From Talinum fruticosum (lineage: Eukaryota > Streptophyta > Magnoliopsida > Caryophyllales > Talinaceae), in the NCBI GenBank assembly GCA_021018815.1, contig JAITYX010000021.1:4865001-4929000 (forward strand): a DNA stretch of 64,000 bases, written 5' to 3'. Numbering within the stretch: the first letter of the stretch is position 1; the number at the start of each line of letters is the position of its first letter. The notes beneath the pieces are model-generated. The model was not told the origin of the DNA and did no database searches. It worked only from the letters and a program-made list of their open reading frames with translations. The position numbers were made by a program, and so were the translations under genes. Of this stretch, positions 11,400-24,000 are shown in pieces.

Positions 11400-12126
11400 C
11401 TTTCTCACTCACTCTCTCAGTGGTGGGATTTTTTCTGAAATAAAAGCAACGCAGAAGAAATGGAATTAGCTAAAATGAGTAAAGTATACTTATTTTATTG
11501 GGTTCGTCGAAGACGGTAAGAAAAGGAGGGAGAGAAAGAGAAAATGGGAGGGTGTTTCTGGGGAAGGAGGGAGTTCAGTTAGGTCAGGGGGAAGAGGAAA
11601 AGACAGGGAAGATTAGGTGGGTGGATACCAACACGAGAATGGAGGAGGCGAAAGCGAAATCAAAATCGAAATGTGTGATTGTGAATCGTCGCCCTCAAAC
11701 AAAGGCGATTGTTTCATGCATCGGCGTTCAACTGTTGAAAAGTGGGTAGAATTACTGTAAATCTGGAATCCTAAAATCTTAATTTTTCTGAAGCTTCCTT
11801 CAACAATCATGCATACATTCTTCCCAGAATCCCAGGATAGTCGTAGGAAGGGTAGGATACCCATATTTTCTGACGCAATATAGTAATACACTATGAAATT
11901 TTTACTAATATAGTATGTGAGCATAATTAAAATATTACCTCAAAATTGAAGAGATTTAATGATAAAATTAAATTAATTAATTCTAATATCTCAGTATAAT
12001 TTTGGTATATTTCTTTTGTTAGTTTAAATAAATTTTTGATATATAATAAGTATATTGTCGAAATTGTTTACATTAAAAAATTTTGCTATCTTCGTTGGTT
12101 TATTAGAGATAGTAAGTTTTAAAAAT
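11400..12126. other. HACL upstream region and AT-rich intergenic DNA
   Basis: A CT-rich leader and purine-rich block precede the HACL start on the minus strand (11390-11660). No other coding region is recognised; plus-strand open frames here are antisense shadows or random. Confidence 0.4.
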
Positions 12127-12129
12127 TTA

Positions 12130-12297
12130 GTGTACTGTTCGAAATGACTATTAAAATTAATTATTAGAGTTAAAATTGTCAGTTATTATAGCTAAAATAT
12201 GCTTGAAATGATTATATGTTATAATTATTATAAAAATAATTAAAATGAGTTTAAAATTATTATAAATATTGATATAAAATGTCATTTCGAACGGATC
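12130..12297. mobile_element. Small Tourist-like MITE related to the one at 1410
   Basis: The ends contain GTTCGAAATGA and TCATTTCGAAC as inverted repeats and are bordered by TTA at 12127-12129 and 12298-12300. Internal motifs such as AGTTATTATAGCT are shared with the 1410-1726 element. At 168 bp it looks like a shorter member of the same family. The outermost few bases match poorly, so the exact ends are less certain. Confidence 0.6.
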
Positions 12298-12300
12298 TTA

Positions 12301-13600
12301 CTATGGGATAGTAAATGTTTTAAGTAAATTATATATAAAAAGCCTTATAATGTAAGATTGTAAAAAACATCCGGGACATTGTAACGAGAGAAATTATAAA
12401 CAATAATACAATAAATATAAAGTTAGATATAAACATCTATAAGTTATAAATTATCACTAAACCGAACAACATCAATATTAAATGAAATCACCACGCTTGG
12501 ATTTTTAAAATAAGACTATCACCCGCCCCCTCCCCCAAAAGTTTTAAAACGAGGCCATTAGTCCAAGGGTTTTAAAAGCCATGCACAAATAAAATGAGGC
12601 CATTAGTCCAAGTTCACACGCCAGAATAGTTTGTCAAAATACACGTCGATGGATGGATTGTGTTTTGTGTGTAAAACAATCAACATTTTTATTTTTTCTG
12701 TCAATCACAAAACGATCAACAATTTGTAATTGCATACTTGTCGGTTGCGTACTTAGAACGTAGAAACAAACATGGAGATCTCTTGCGTGCGGAATTTACG
12801 GGTACCAATTTCTTTTATCCTAATAATAATAGAGCCTTTTTAGTAAATAATCTTTTATGATTAAGAAAAAAAAACTTATTTCTTTTTTACTAGAATCAAA
12901 TGAAATATATAAATTTTGTACTATGTCTATGTTAGATTGAAACTCTTATAATATCTTCAAAATAAAATATAAAAAGATATACATTATTCATTGATGTTAC
13001 AATCGAGCATTTAAAATTTCGCAAGATAAAGATTTATTTTTTAAAAAGATCTTGCATTACAAATAAAAAAATAAAAATCTCACTAAAATAACAGCCACCA
13101 ACTATTCCAGGTATACTATTATAAATTGAAATCAAAATTTTACTAGCACGAATATTGCAAATAGATTAAAAAAATCACAATAAAAATATGAAAGTTTTAA
13201 TAATAAATTATTTAAGATATGTCAGTATTTTTTTTATAATTTTTGTTAAACTAATTATGTCCAAGTTGCGCTAACTATTGAGACACACACCTTGCTGGTT
13301 TTTCAGGGGATAGTGGGAATATGAATATATGACCGATCATTGTCATTCATCATTCTTTCGATCTTCATCCAAATGTATACGCAACCTTTAAACTCGATAT
13401 GAATGTAAATATAAGTTTAAATTTCTCATAACATATTATTAGGAGAGATTTTACTTTATTTTAAAAGTTTGCAATAAAAAACTTACACCTCGATGAAATA
13501 TAATTAAAGAAAAAAAAAACTTTGTTGACGTAATTTGGGGGAAGAGAATTTTAGCAGTAATAGGATAGGAATTTTTTTAAAATGAAAGGCAAAAATAATA
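12301..13600. other. AT-rich intergenic DNA with a 17-bp direct repeat
   Basis: There is no gene. GAGGCCATTAGTCCAAG occurs twice, at 12551-12567 and 12596-12612, with a 45-base period. The remainder is AT-rich without recognised structure. Confidence 0.5.
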
Positions 13601-13609
13601 AAACATAAA

Positions 13610-13741
13610 TGGGCTTGAGCCTTTCATATACGGAGCCCAAAATATATTGGGCCAATCCTTAATTGGGTCATCTTCAGTTAATGCCCAACCCACCCGAATT
13701 GTGATTCCCCTCGTCTTCCCCAAAATATCGATTAAACCCTA
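13610..13741 (+). promoter_or_regulatory. Site II elements plus telo-box
   Basis: TGGGCT (13610), AGCCCA (13634) and TGGGCC (13648) are site II (TGGGCY) motifs, the targets of TCP factors. AAACCCTA at 13734-13741 is a telo-box. Their combination is typical of plant ribosomal-protein and ribosome-biogenesis promoters. They lie 70-200 bases before the zinc-finger gene start. Confidence 0.65.
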
Positions 13742-13812
13742 CTCTTAACCCTTCCTCCATCGTTCCCTGCCTCTCTGGTTCACTGTCAGAGGAGAGAGAG
13801 AGAGAAATAAAA

Positions 13813-16648
13813 ATGATAAAGAGAAGATTTTACAGACAAGACCACGGAGAGAAAGACGGTGCTTCCTCCGATTCTTCTTCTTCCTCCGACTCCGACCTCG
13901 AAGCTCAGACCTCCGCAGATTCTGATGCTGAACCTCAAGCTCAACCTCAAGCTCAACCTCAAGCTGACCCAGAAGCTGATTCTGATGTTGAAGCTGTTTC
14001 TGATGAAGCTGACGACGACGACGACGATGATGGGCAGGCTCCTTTGAGACCCCAGTTACCTTCCTCGTCTTCTTCTGGTTCTCTATCTCTCTGTCCTTCC
14101 TCTCCTCACCTTGAATTCTCTTTTGGTTTAGCTGTTGTTCTAGTTTAATTCATTCGTGAGTTCCCTCTTTGCAGGATACGAGAGTGAAGATAGCTCCGCA
14201 AATGAAATTGAGGCTGAATCAGCAGGTAATGGGATTGCTTCTTGCAATGTTGTATTGTTGTATTATTCTTGGTTTTGCCTGTTTTGAAAATGGTGGGTAT
14301 GGTTCAAATTGAAGTTGCAGTAACGACAGTTAGCAGTATACTTGATTTTCTATGTTTTGAGTGGTGTATGCTGGCGGTCGATATGTGGGTGATTTGTATG
14401 GTTGCTTGCTAGAGATTATGATTCACCCATTCAAGGAACACCCCCCTCGGCCAGAGTGCCACCCACGGGGGTTGGGGAGGTGTGGTTTTTCCAATGACGT
14501 ATGGATAGGGAAATCATTGAGATAGTGTTAGCATGGAAACTTATAATTCACCGTCCTATGTGGCCTATTATCAGTGCGAATCCATCTCTGGGACAAGATA
14601 TCGATAAAAGAGAATATGGATATTCTAATCTGCTTCAGCTGGCCAAACATGCTTAGTGACACTGGATCAATCATAAGCAGTAAAGGGCACTTGACTGCAG
14701 TCTAATCGTCATCATGTCTGAGGGCTTCAACTCAATCTCTGCATGTACTTATCAGCTAGCATTTGTTGCGGCTGCCTAACCTGCATCTTCACTTCATTAA
14801 TCACCTTTAGCATTTAGAGTTTGGATTTCTTGATCGAGAGTGATGCATTGTGACTTCTGATCATGTTGGGAGGAAAAGGTTGCATCTCTGTCTAGAACTT
14901 CTTTGGAGTTGCACCCTCCCATAGGGGTGAAATGTTCTGCCTTACCTCCTGAGACCAGTGTTTCTACTGAAGGAAAAAATTGGAAAGTTGCTGCTTTGGC
15001 TGCTCGTGTTAAGACCAAGGAATGAATATTTTTCATGTATATTTCTCTCTGATAGTACCCTTTAGGGATAAAGCTAGTTGAAAGGGTTAAATTTAATACA
15101 TCTATGCTTTAGGGTAGAAAGGGAATATACTGATTTTCTCATTCATTGACAAAATTAACCTGTTCAAGTCTTTTGTTCAGCATCCTACCATAGGCTGAAT
15201 TGGCAGAGGATTCTTAGGATATTTACTATACCATGTTTTTATTTAGTTTTAAGCATTCTTTATGAAATATTCGATTTGGGTTTTCCATCAGTTATACACT
15301 GATGATACTACTTTCTTCAGTCCAACTTGTCCATCACAGAATAGGATCTCTTTGATGTGATTCAATTCTCCTCCTGCTTCTTGAACTCAGACCAGATTTT
15401 GAGCAAGTCAGGCTTGGATACACCAGGGAGGGGAAGTTGTCTGGGTGCTTGATTGGGGCAAACTTTTGCAACATTTACATTCAGCGATTTCATGGAATTT
15501 TTGGCCCTGCAGAAACAGTTAGGGGCCATACAACTCAATGCTTGTAGTGTATAGACTAAGCAGAGTACAAATTTCGTACTCTTATATCTCCTCTGCGGCG
15601 AGATAAAATGCAAAATTGGAAAAGGAGTTTCAGCTTATGGGTTATGGCCACAAAATGATTCTAAATGCTCCTTATTTATAATCTTATTGTAAAATTATGT
15701 GAATTTCCTTTTTTGTTTTAAGGTTCATTATAATGTTATATCATGATATATGCCTGTATATAACAATGTCATTAGTTTAATAATCGTAAAAAGTTTCAGC
15801 TTATATTAATGACAAGAATGTGAGCAGGTTTACCAACAAATGATGATAACAGTGGATCAGAGAGAGATGGAGAAAAACTTAGTGATAGTCTTGCTTTGAG
15901 GAAAAAGAATGGTACGATACTGGGGACATTGGCCAAAGATCTTCCTGTTGCGCATGATATTCCAAGCTGTATTTTGAGAAGCAAGTCAGTTTTTAAGTGC
16001 CGTCTCTGTCCAAAAATTGTTTGTTTGAACATGGAGAGTTTGAAGGCACACCTCCAATCCAAGGTTTGGCACACCCTTCTCTGCCACCATTAAAATGTTG
16101 GCCAATGTGCAAAAGGTGTATTGTGCTTTTTGTTGACTACATTTCACTTGATTTGTGTGTAATTCATTCAGAGGCACGCTAGGTCTGAGAAATTACTGAG
16201 TGATGGAAGACTGAAGCGTATTCTCAATAGTGATGGAGAGGAAGAAGTTTTGTCTGAAGATGATGATGGTGAGACTCATGCAGAAAGACATGCAAGAATT
16301 GTTGCTTTGGCACAGGTTTGTTCGTTCTTTCGTGGATAGCACTGTGATCCCTGCATTTACGAGGAGTGGATTGTGACAAAAATGATGTTGTTGCACATAA
16401 TCGCAGAGCAATCCAAAGAAGAAAGGCAGAGGGCGGCAGCGACAAAGGGAAAGGTTGAAAAGGAATGTCAGGAAGGTAACATTCTATAAATCCTCAACAG
16501 ATGGCAGTTTTGTATAAATGATACTCTCAGATATATCTAAGGTGTTATTTCACTTGAACTGCAGAAACAGAAAAATTCTTCTGACGTTCCAAATTCTGGA
16601 CAACAGGAAGAACAACGCACCAAGAGAAGACGAAAAAATGTTGATTGA
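13813..16648 (+). CDS. U1-type C2H2 zinc-finger nuclear protein, probable ribosome-biogenesis factor
   Basis: Six exons with GT-AG junctions in phase: 13813-14077, 14175-14225, 15828-16063, 16172-16315, 16407-16475, 16565-16648. They total 849 bases (282 residues). The N-terminal 90 residues are acidic and Ser-rich with AQPQ-type repeats and an Asp run, suggesting CK2 sites. A single zinc finger, FKCRLC to HLQSKRH (C-X2-C-X13-H-X5-H), sits near the middle and is split by an intron after QSK. The C-terminus is strongly basic (KKKGRGRQRQRER; KRRRKN), fitting nuclear or nucleolar targeting. This finger type occurs in pre-ribosome factors such as Bud20/ZNF593. The promoter motifs agree, but that role is inference. 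The gene is intact. Confidence 0.85.
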
Positions 16649-17083
16649 TGCTTTGGGTTAACGTTCCTGTCAATCTCTCTCTCAAGACAGATGCATGGAA
16701 GAACTTTTTATCTTTTCTGTTTCATCCCTTTTTTTGAATTTTTATGAAAAATTTTCCCTTCAGAGTTCATAGCAGTATCACCCCACCAGTTGCAAGTTCT
16801 CCTGTTAATCTTGTTCTTTATGTGGATCTTGCTAGTAGAACAGAGAATGGCTCTATATGGTATGGCTGTTTTTAGTACAAAGGCTCTCGAGCTTGTAATT
16901 CAATATGTTCTACAAGGGCTTTGGGGCTTGTAATTCAACATTTTGATGGTGATTCCAAGATTTGCTTCTGGTGTTTGAGTGGTTTATCTAATTCTTCTTT
17001 GGATCAACAAACCTGACCCACCACTAGCTTTCAACTCCACAAAATAACGTCACCAGCGGCAACCAATTCAACTAATCTAACAC

Positions 17084-17091
17084 TATAAATA
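17084..17091 (+). promoter_or_regulatory. TATA box
   Basis: TATAAATA about 90 bases before the chosen start of the small membrane protein gene. It is followed by a (CT)n leader at 17140-17175. Confidence 0.6.
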
Positions 17092-17133
17092 TATTGTTGC
17101 ATTGGTTAAGCAACTCAATCTCAAAACTTGCCT

Positions 17134-17177
<44 letters not shown>

Positions 17178-17182
17178 TCATA

Positions 17183-17532
17183 ATGTTTCTCTCTCTCTTC
17201 ACCTCCCTTCTCTCCCAGCACTTATCGTGGCGCCGGCCTATGCTGTTATATGCCGGTGTTTGGACAGCACTTCTAACTGCAACTGTAGCGGTGGCGGCCT
17301 TATCCCCTGAAATGGCATTCATATGGGCGTTATCTCCAACATCGTCATTTTCAACTACATGCGGGACCAACCACAGCTTGTTCATAAGGATGCCCGCGGA
17401 ACTTCCGTCAGAGGTCATCTGTTTGCCATCGAAGCTCTTCCAACGGTCGGCTATCGATGTTCTGGTGCCCCCATTTTTGCCGCCCTAGTTGTTGCTACCT
17501 CTGCCTGCGTAGTTAAAGCCATGCTCCTATAA
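17183..17532 (+). CDS. Small plant-specific membrane protein, one frameshift
   Basis: Single-exon gene of about 116 residues. The first hydrophobic segment is in VWTALLTATVAVAALSPEMA. A conserved middle follows, containing ALSPTSSFS, a Cys, and PSEVICLPSKLFQRS. A C-terminal hydrophobic segment reads FAALVVATSACVV. I recall an unnamed plant family with the layout SPEMAF, CLP, RS, VPP, FAA and VVA. The frame breaks at 17468-17472: five C where six restore VPPIFAALVV, and with the added base the gene is exactly 117 codons including stop. The start at 17183 is chosen as the first ATG after the inferred transcription start; ATG 17240 is an alternative giving a length nearer the family core. Function is unknown. 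Confidence 0.7.
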
Positions 17533-18045
17533 AGTTGCCGTACTTTCTGGACCGAGAAATCCACGAAAACTCTCTTAAGATTGATTTTGGGACTAGTAAA
17601 TTGATACATGTTAAAAATCTGTAAATATTGGCTGTGCATAGAGCTTACTATTATTACTACTGATTATGAAAGGTTTGAGATGAAGGTTGGCATCGGCTTT
17701 CTAAATAGAAAAAAGTTATATTAATTTTATAATTTCCCGTGGGAAAAAAGAGGTTTCACATATACATGCAGGCTTAACAAAGAAGCACCTCAGAGTGAAA
17801 GACAGAGTACTTTCCGCCATTGCCACCGGCGATGTCTCCCCTCTTCAGCCCCGCCATGGACCACCTCCCCTCCCCCTCTTTACCGCTGTCCCAGCTGCCT
17901 CACCAAAATTCACATTATCAAACCCTGCCAGACGCTACACCTAATATTTACAAAGAATTTCATCTGACACTACACCTTCCTTACATTCTACCAATGCATA
18001 GACTACAATTCAATGCACAATTTTCAAGATAAAACATGCATTGCC
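17533..18045. other. Convergent 3' region, including probable LIG6 3' UTR
   Basis: The plus-strand membrane-protein gene and minus-strand LIG6 converge here. A CCGCC-rich stretch near 17815-17890 gives short open frames without similarity. Confidence 0.4.
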
Positions 18046-18051
18046 TAGCGC

Positions 18052-21000
18052 CTAGTGGGCAACGCTTACATCCATTTTCCGTGTCTGAGAATGAAACATT
18101 TCAGCAATATCTGATGATGTACTGCAGTCTTCTGGTCTTCTATCCGAAAGACAACGGATAAATCTAGGAAATCTCATAGATATTCCCCTCGATGGATGAA
18201 CAAGCCCAACTGCAGCCTTGTGAGCAGGTGATACTGTAAGATCCGCGCCTCTTATTTCCCAAACCAATTCAGCTGAAAACCACATATCTGGAGCTTCATC
18301 GGTTCGGTAATACAGGGGCTTCTTGGACAATATCTTATCACCAGAGAAGAAGTCTTTCATCTGCTTAGGTCAAATTTTAAAGAAATGGAGGTTATAGTGA
18401 AATCTCTTATGCACGTATAGGAAAGTAATGACCAAATTTCGTGTCATACTAGTATATATCCCGTGCTTTGCAAGGGTATATGTCGAACTTTGTTTGTTTT
18501 TTGTTTTTAATTTTTAACTTGTTTTTTAATTTGTTGGATCAAACTACTAATTAAATGATAAATATTTATATGTTATTTAAGTTACTCATGTAATCATGAA
18601 ATAGTAGAAACTCCTGAGTTTTGTTTTTGATTATGATAAATTGTTATACATATGTTATGGAAAAACATTACTTTTTCTAAAATTATTTTAAGTAAATTAT
18701 TATAATACTAAATGATACTCCCTTCTTTTTACAATATGTGCCTTTAAGTAACATTTTTCATTTAGTAACATTATTTTTTTCTTATAAGAATGTTTTTATA
18801 TTAATAATAATAACTATTACTCCAATATTTTTCTTTTGATTATTGTTTTGATATTACAATTATTACTATTTTGAAGATTGTTTTATTTTTTAATATTCTA
18901 AGAATTTTAAAAGGCATGATAATAATAGTGCAATAAATGAAGTGTTATAAAAGATTTTGATGATATTCACAAAAAATAGAATGTAACAAATAGAATCAAT
19001 CAATGATGATCGATGCGCCAAGTGTCGATCTCCTAATACAAAACTCAGTTTTAAGTATATCTATAAGTGGAGAGAAATGGATTACTATGTTTTTTTCACA
19101 AAAAGAACAATAAGAACTGAAGACAGAGGGAACATCTTGTGCAAATATTTTATCTAACATCAGAAAGATGTGTTCTAGATTGTCAGCATTTTTTGGTGGA
19201 TTGTTTCGGCAGCCCGGGGGTTGTGGGATGGATGTTCACTGTCAGCTTAAACCACGCTTATGCAGCTAGCCCGCTTATGTAACCAAATATTTTAATGCAC
19301 CTTAGAAAATATTTACCCACATGGAGAAAGAAGACACTGAATTAATCATCCTATGACATGAACTAGAATTTGATGCCACAAAATTTGCACTACCACCAAA
19401 TGTGATACCAGCTACCTACCGATAAATGTACTGGACTGAACTATGTTTTTTTAGCTTAAAGTTCCTTCCAGCTGCTTACCGCTCCTTACAGCTTTACAAC
19501 CTTACACCCAAAAGGAACTAATTGTATCGTGGGTTTATATGTAAAGGACAGCCTGCCTATGTCAACCAGGAATATCCCATTTACTGCATGATTGTCCTTG
19601 TTTAAAGCTTCCTGATGGTAGTATATCATGTAATTTCATGCAAAAGAAAAAAAGTCCAGCTCTTAACCCTACAATCTTGAAGACCAATGATTTAGCATCT
19701 TATGGATATCTTTACAAGATGCAGGTGTAATTACCTCCATGTAAAAAGAATCAGAAAAACCTGACATTACACGGCATAAACTTTCATATTCCTCCGTGTC
19801 TGGATTATAGCAAGCCATGAGGAATGGACTATACCTGATAACACGAAACAAACTTATATAAATATCATATGGCTGCATTGGACCATTTATATTCTGCCTG
19901 CAGCAGTGCATCACATCAAATGCACTCCACTGTCATGGAAAATGGAAGGCCTTAGAAGTAATTGTCCTCTTAAGAAAGAATAAGGCATCATAGGAAGCTC
20001 CAGGAAGCAAAATATTACCATCCTGCCTTTCTCCCATTGCCATACCAAGCACCAATAGGGACCAAGTCAAGGGAGTCCCCTAGTCCATCCAAATAATCTC
20101 GCTTCACCTGTAAAGAGCACATTTTTGTCAGGATGGAAATATATATATTCTGATAAACAGTGGACAGGCAAAACTATTCCGATGAACACCTTTAACCATG
20201 AGTCAGCACGTTTTGAAGCACAATAGCCAGCATCCATATCTAGTGATTTAACCATAATTCCTTCGCAGGAAGATTGAAATGCATCTTCAAGGAAAGAATT
20301 TATCTTCGTCAAGGTGGCTTCACTGTCTGGATGAGCATCATCTGCTTCTATCTGAGAAACAAAAGCATATTGCCATATAACAATAACAAACAAATATCAG
20401 ATGGGATGAATATCAAAGACAGACTCACGGTTATTTGCTTTGCATACTCAAAGGATGAATATCAAAGACAGAGGACTCACGGTTATTTGCTTTGCATACT
20501 CAAAATAACCTGGCTTTTCATCCCTAAACAGATCTTTCATACCTGTGTATTTTGGAAGTAAACAAGTTGTAACATACTAATTTCCAACAAGAAATTTCTT
20601 TCCCAGAGGAAAAGAAAATGAATCAATCACAGTACAAAAGAATTTATACATTGTCTTCTTTTTCGGAGAGGGTAATCCAGCAGCCTGAACACAGAATGTA
20701 TGTCAAAGTCAGCATGAACATTAATCAGTCTAATTAGCTCATGTACGTCAGGAGACATCATTATGAATAAAATATCAAATTCAATAGCAACTCTTCAACA
20801 AAAGAAAGTGACAATCAAGCTAAGTTACTCCTGCTAGCTTGCAAACACAAAATGTTAAAAAATTGGCAGCAAAGCCAATTACCATACATGATGACATTGA
20901 AAAATTGGAGAACTGGGCGTTCAAGGTGGATTCACATGGCTCCCATGGATGTCACCCATTAATGGGAAAAAGAAAATATTGAAATTTCTGTGCAAAAATC

Positions 21001-24000
21001 CATTAAAAATTTGCAAATATACACTCATAAAACTAATTGACACTTCTAAAATTCTAATAAGCACAAAACAAAAGTAGGGGACAGAAATGAAAAAAACTAA
21101 GCAATTACATATTTTAAGATGTTGCATAGAACTGGCTGTTCAGATTAGGTATAAAGGGCTGGTAATCGCCACTGGAAGTGGATTAGGAAATATTTAGGCT
21201 TTAGGTTTTTGTAACCTTTTTTGTAGCCAATTGGATCAGAAATTTGTGTTGCTGTATACTCTTCACTATATCTTGCAAATTGGGCTCACAAGGATCCAGA
21301 AATCATATTCACTCAAGCAGCTGAACTCGACAACTCCACCACCTCTCCCGTCTCCCCCCACCAAAAAAAAAAAAAAAAAGAAAAAGTGCAGGTCTCACCT
21401 TCACTCTGGGGAGATCCACATATAGGCAAGGCAGTCTTACCTCTATAAGCAGAGAGTGACTCCAAGCAACCCACAATTTTTTTTTCCGGGGGTAGAAAAA
21501 AGGGTTTTCGTTTTTGGCAATATAACACATCTTCTGTAAGTAAGACGTTAGACAATAGTAGTTGCAGCTGAACTTCGCATAATGTTCCTTTTTTTCCCGT
21601 ATCTCTCCCTCCATCTATTCTAATAAACAAATGTCTAATATCCTTTGTCAATAGCTACACTTCTAGCTGCCAGCTGCTTATCGATTTTTTAATAGTAATC
21701 ATCAAGGTCTAACTTTCAAATATATTGACAATTGTTTTTAGCTTAGTTGACAAGGATAACATCTTAAGACATACTTCTTGTCTCCAAACCATTTCAGTGC
21801 AACTCACTTCCAATGAAATTTCATCATTTAACTTAAGTCACAAACATCTGTTGGCTTATACATGATTATCAATGCTCACAACTATCTACTTCCAAGAGTA
21901 AGAAAGGATCATATACAGCTGGCTACTATATCACATGAAAGAACTAAATGAAAATCAGAAACTTGAAAAGGCAATTATGTAGAAAGACGAGTCCGGATGC
22001 TTACTTCTCGCCATTGACAAACATGATGTCAAATGCTAGGACACAAATATCAACCTGCAATCCCCATGTAATGGGACAAAGAGAACAATCAAAAAACTAA
22101 AATACAGAGCTAAAAAATGTCTGCAGAGAAGTTAACACGTTGTCAAGCAACCTACGACACAGAAGGGCATTAGACATGTACCTTTTTCTTCCTCCCTCCC
22201 CCTCCCCCTCCCCCTCTTAGGGGGAGAAGGGGGGATTGTACAATTGAGAACATATAGAAGAACCTCCAGCATGTCGTTAAAAACATTCCCAGAAAAAGGA
22301 TTGCACACACTAAAACTTTCACATATTAAAAATATTTGAATAATACTCATACAATTAAACAATGATGAATTATAAAGATCTCAACAAGAAATATTAACAG
22401 AAATGCTAACATTAGTTATAAATTCTCAGGAACTCAATCTACAGCCAAAACTGGCATCCAACTCCTTGAAAAATGTTATGTTATATGAATCATTTAAGAC
22501 ACTATCAAACAAACGTTGAAGTGGTCTGGCATTGCAGAGCAATAATCAGTTTATATAGCTCAATAGATTTAAGTGGGAAAATAACAATGACATGTCACAT
22601 ATTTACAAACTTTTGGACCTTTGAAATATGTCCAGTTTCTAAATCTCACAGACATTGTTCAAAGCTGGAAGTCAAAAAGATTGCTGCGCAAATCACTAGG
22701 ACTAATTGAACAATGAATGCAAACTAAATTATGTCCATTAGGATAAACTTAAACAAACAGATTCTAATAACCAATGAAACTGCTAAGAGAATTCAAAAAA
22801 TGACAGCAGAAATAACCATAACATAATAGATCTGACCTTTATCCTATCCAAGGTAACCAAGGTAGTTTTGCTCCCCTCTCTCTTGTAGACAGTTCTTGAA
22901 AGGCCAAAAACTTGCCACCATTCTTGCGATCAATCCCAACAACCTGAAACATTGAATGATTCTTCACCTGAAAAGGGGGCAAGAGCAAAACAAGAAAACA
23001 TGCAAGAGCAGGGGCACATAGAGGAATAGCTTCTGGTGCATAATACTACCTCGGCATCTATAATGAAGGACACTGCAGAAGGTTTACATAGATCCTGAAC
23101 AATATGCACTAAATCTGGAAACCTTGAAGTTGTCTCATCTCCATTTCTTGAGAAGATACGTACTGACCCATCAGGGAGTTTGTGAATTTGGGCACGTTGA
23201 CCATCATACCTAGACATATGCAGACAAATTAAGCAGATATAGGAAGGTGCATCCAGGATGCCACTAGCGTTTACCACAGGGCCCCTTCCACGACATATCC
23301 TAACTTCATATTGAATCCATCAGTAACTTCACACAGAAGAAGAGTTCATACACGCAAATATTCCATGGCATTTCTTCTTTGAGCAAACATGAAGAGAACA
23401 TCAGAAGCCACATGAAAATGTCATCTTGAAGAGATCAAAAGAAAATGATTGTGCAGCCAAGGAACTCAAGCACAGCTTTTCAAATTTCCACCCCGCAGAA
23501 AATCTGAGTGAAGTATCAAAAATTTGGCTAGAAAGAAAAACAGAAGTATAGTTTTCTAATATAGCACCGATGCCACCAACCAATGTCAATTCCACTTAAG
23601 TAGAGTATGGGAAGATCCAAGTATAAGCAACCTCATCCTTGCAAACAAAGGAGCTAATTTCGGAAGACCCACTACATAGAGTAAGAATCGTCAAAAAAAT
23701 ATCTACAACAGAGTATTGCATAAGAACTTGTTTTAAAGTGCCAACTCCATACAAAATGTTATGTACAAAAAAATTGTGGACTTCTTGGAATTGGTCTCTC
23801 TATGGGCAGAAATGTTTGCAGGAGTACTCCCACCTACATTTGGATCTCCCAGACCCCATAAAAGCAGGTTCTACAATGAGTTTGTTGTTGTTGAGTTAAC
23901 ATGAGAAGGTAGGAAACAATCAGTTAGGAACGCATCAAATGATGCCACTTACTTGTACTCGCATGTGAAAGCTTTATTTTGGAACAGCTTCAATGCTTGT

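Noticed and set aside
11003..11443. Plus-strand open frame of 146 codons
   Set aside because: Antisense shadow of HACL exon 1, which has clear ThDP-enzyme motifs on the minus strand.
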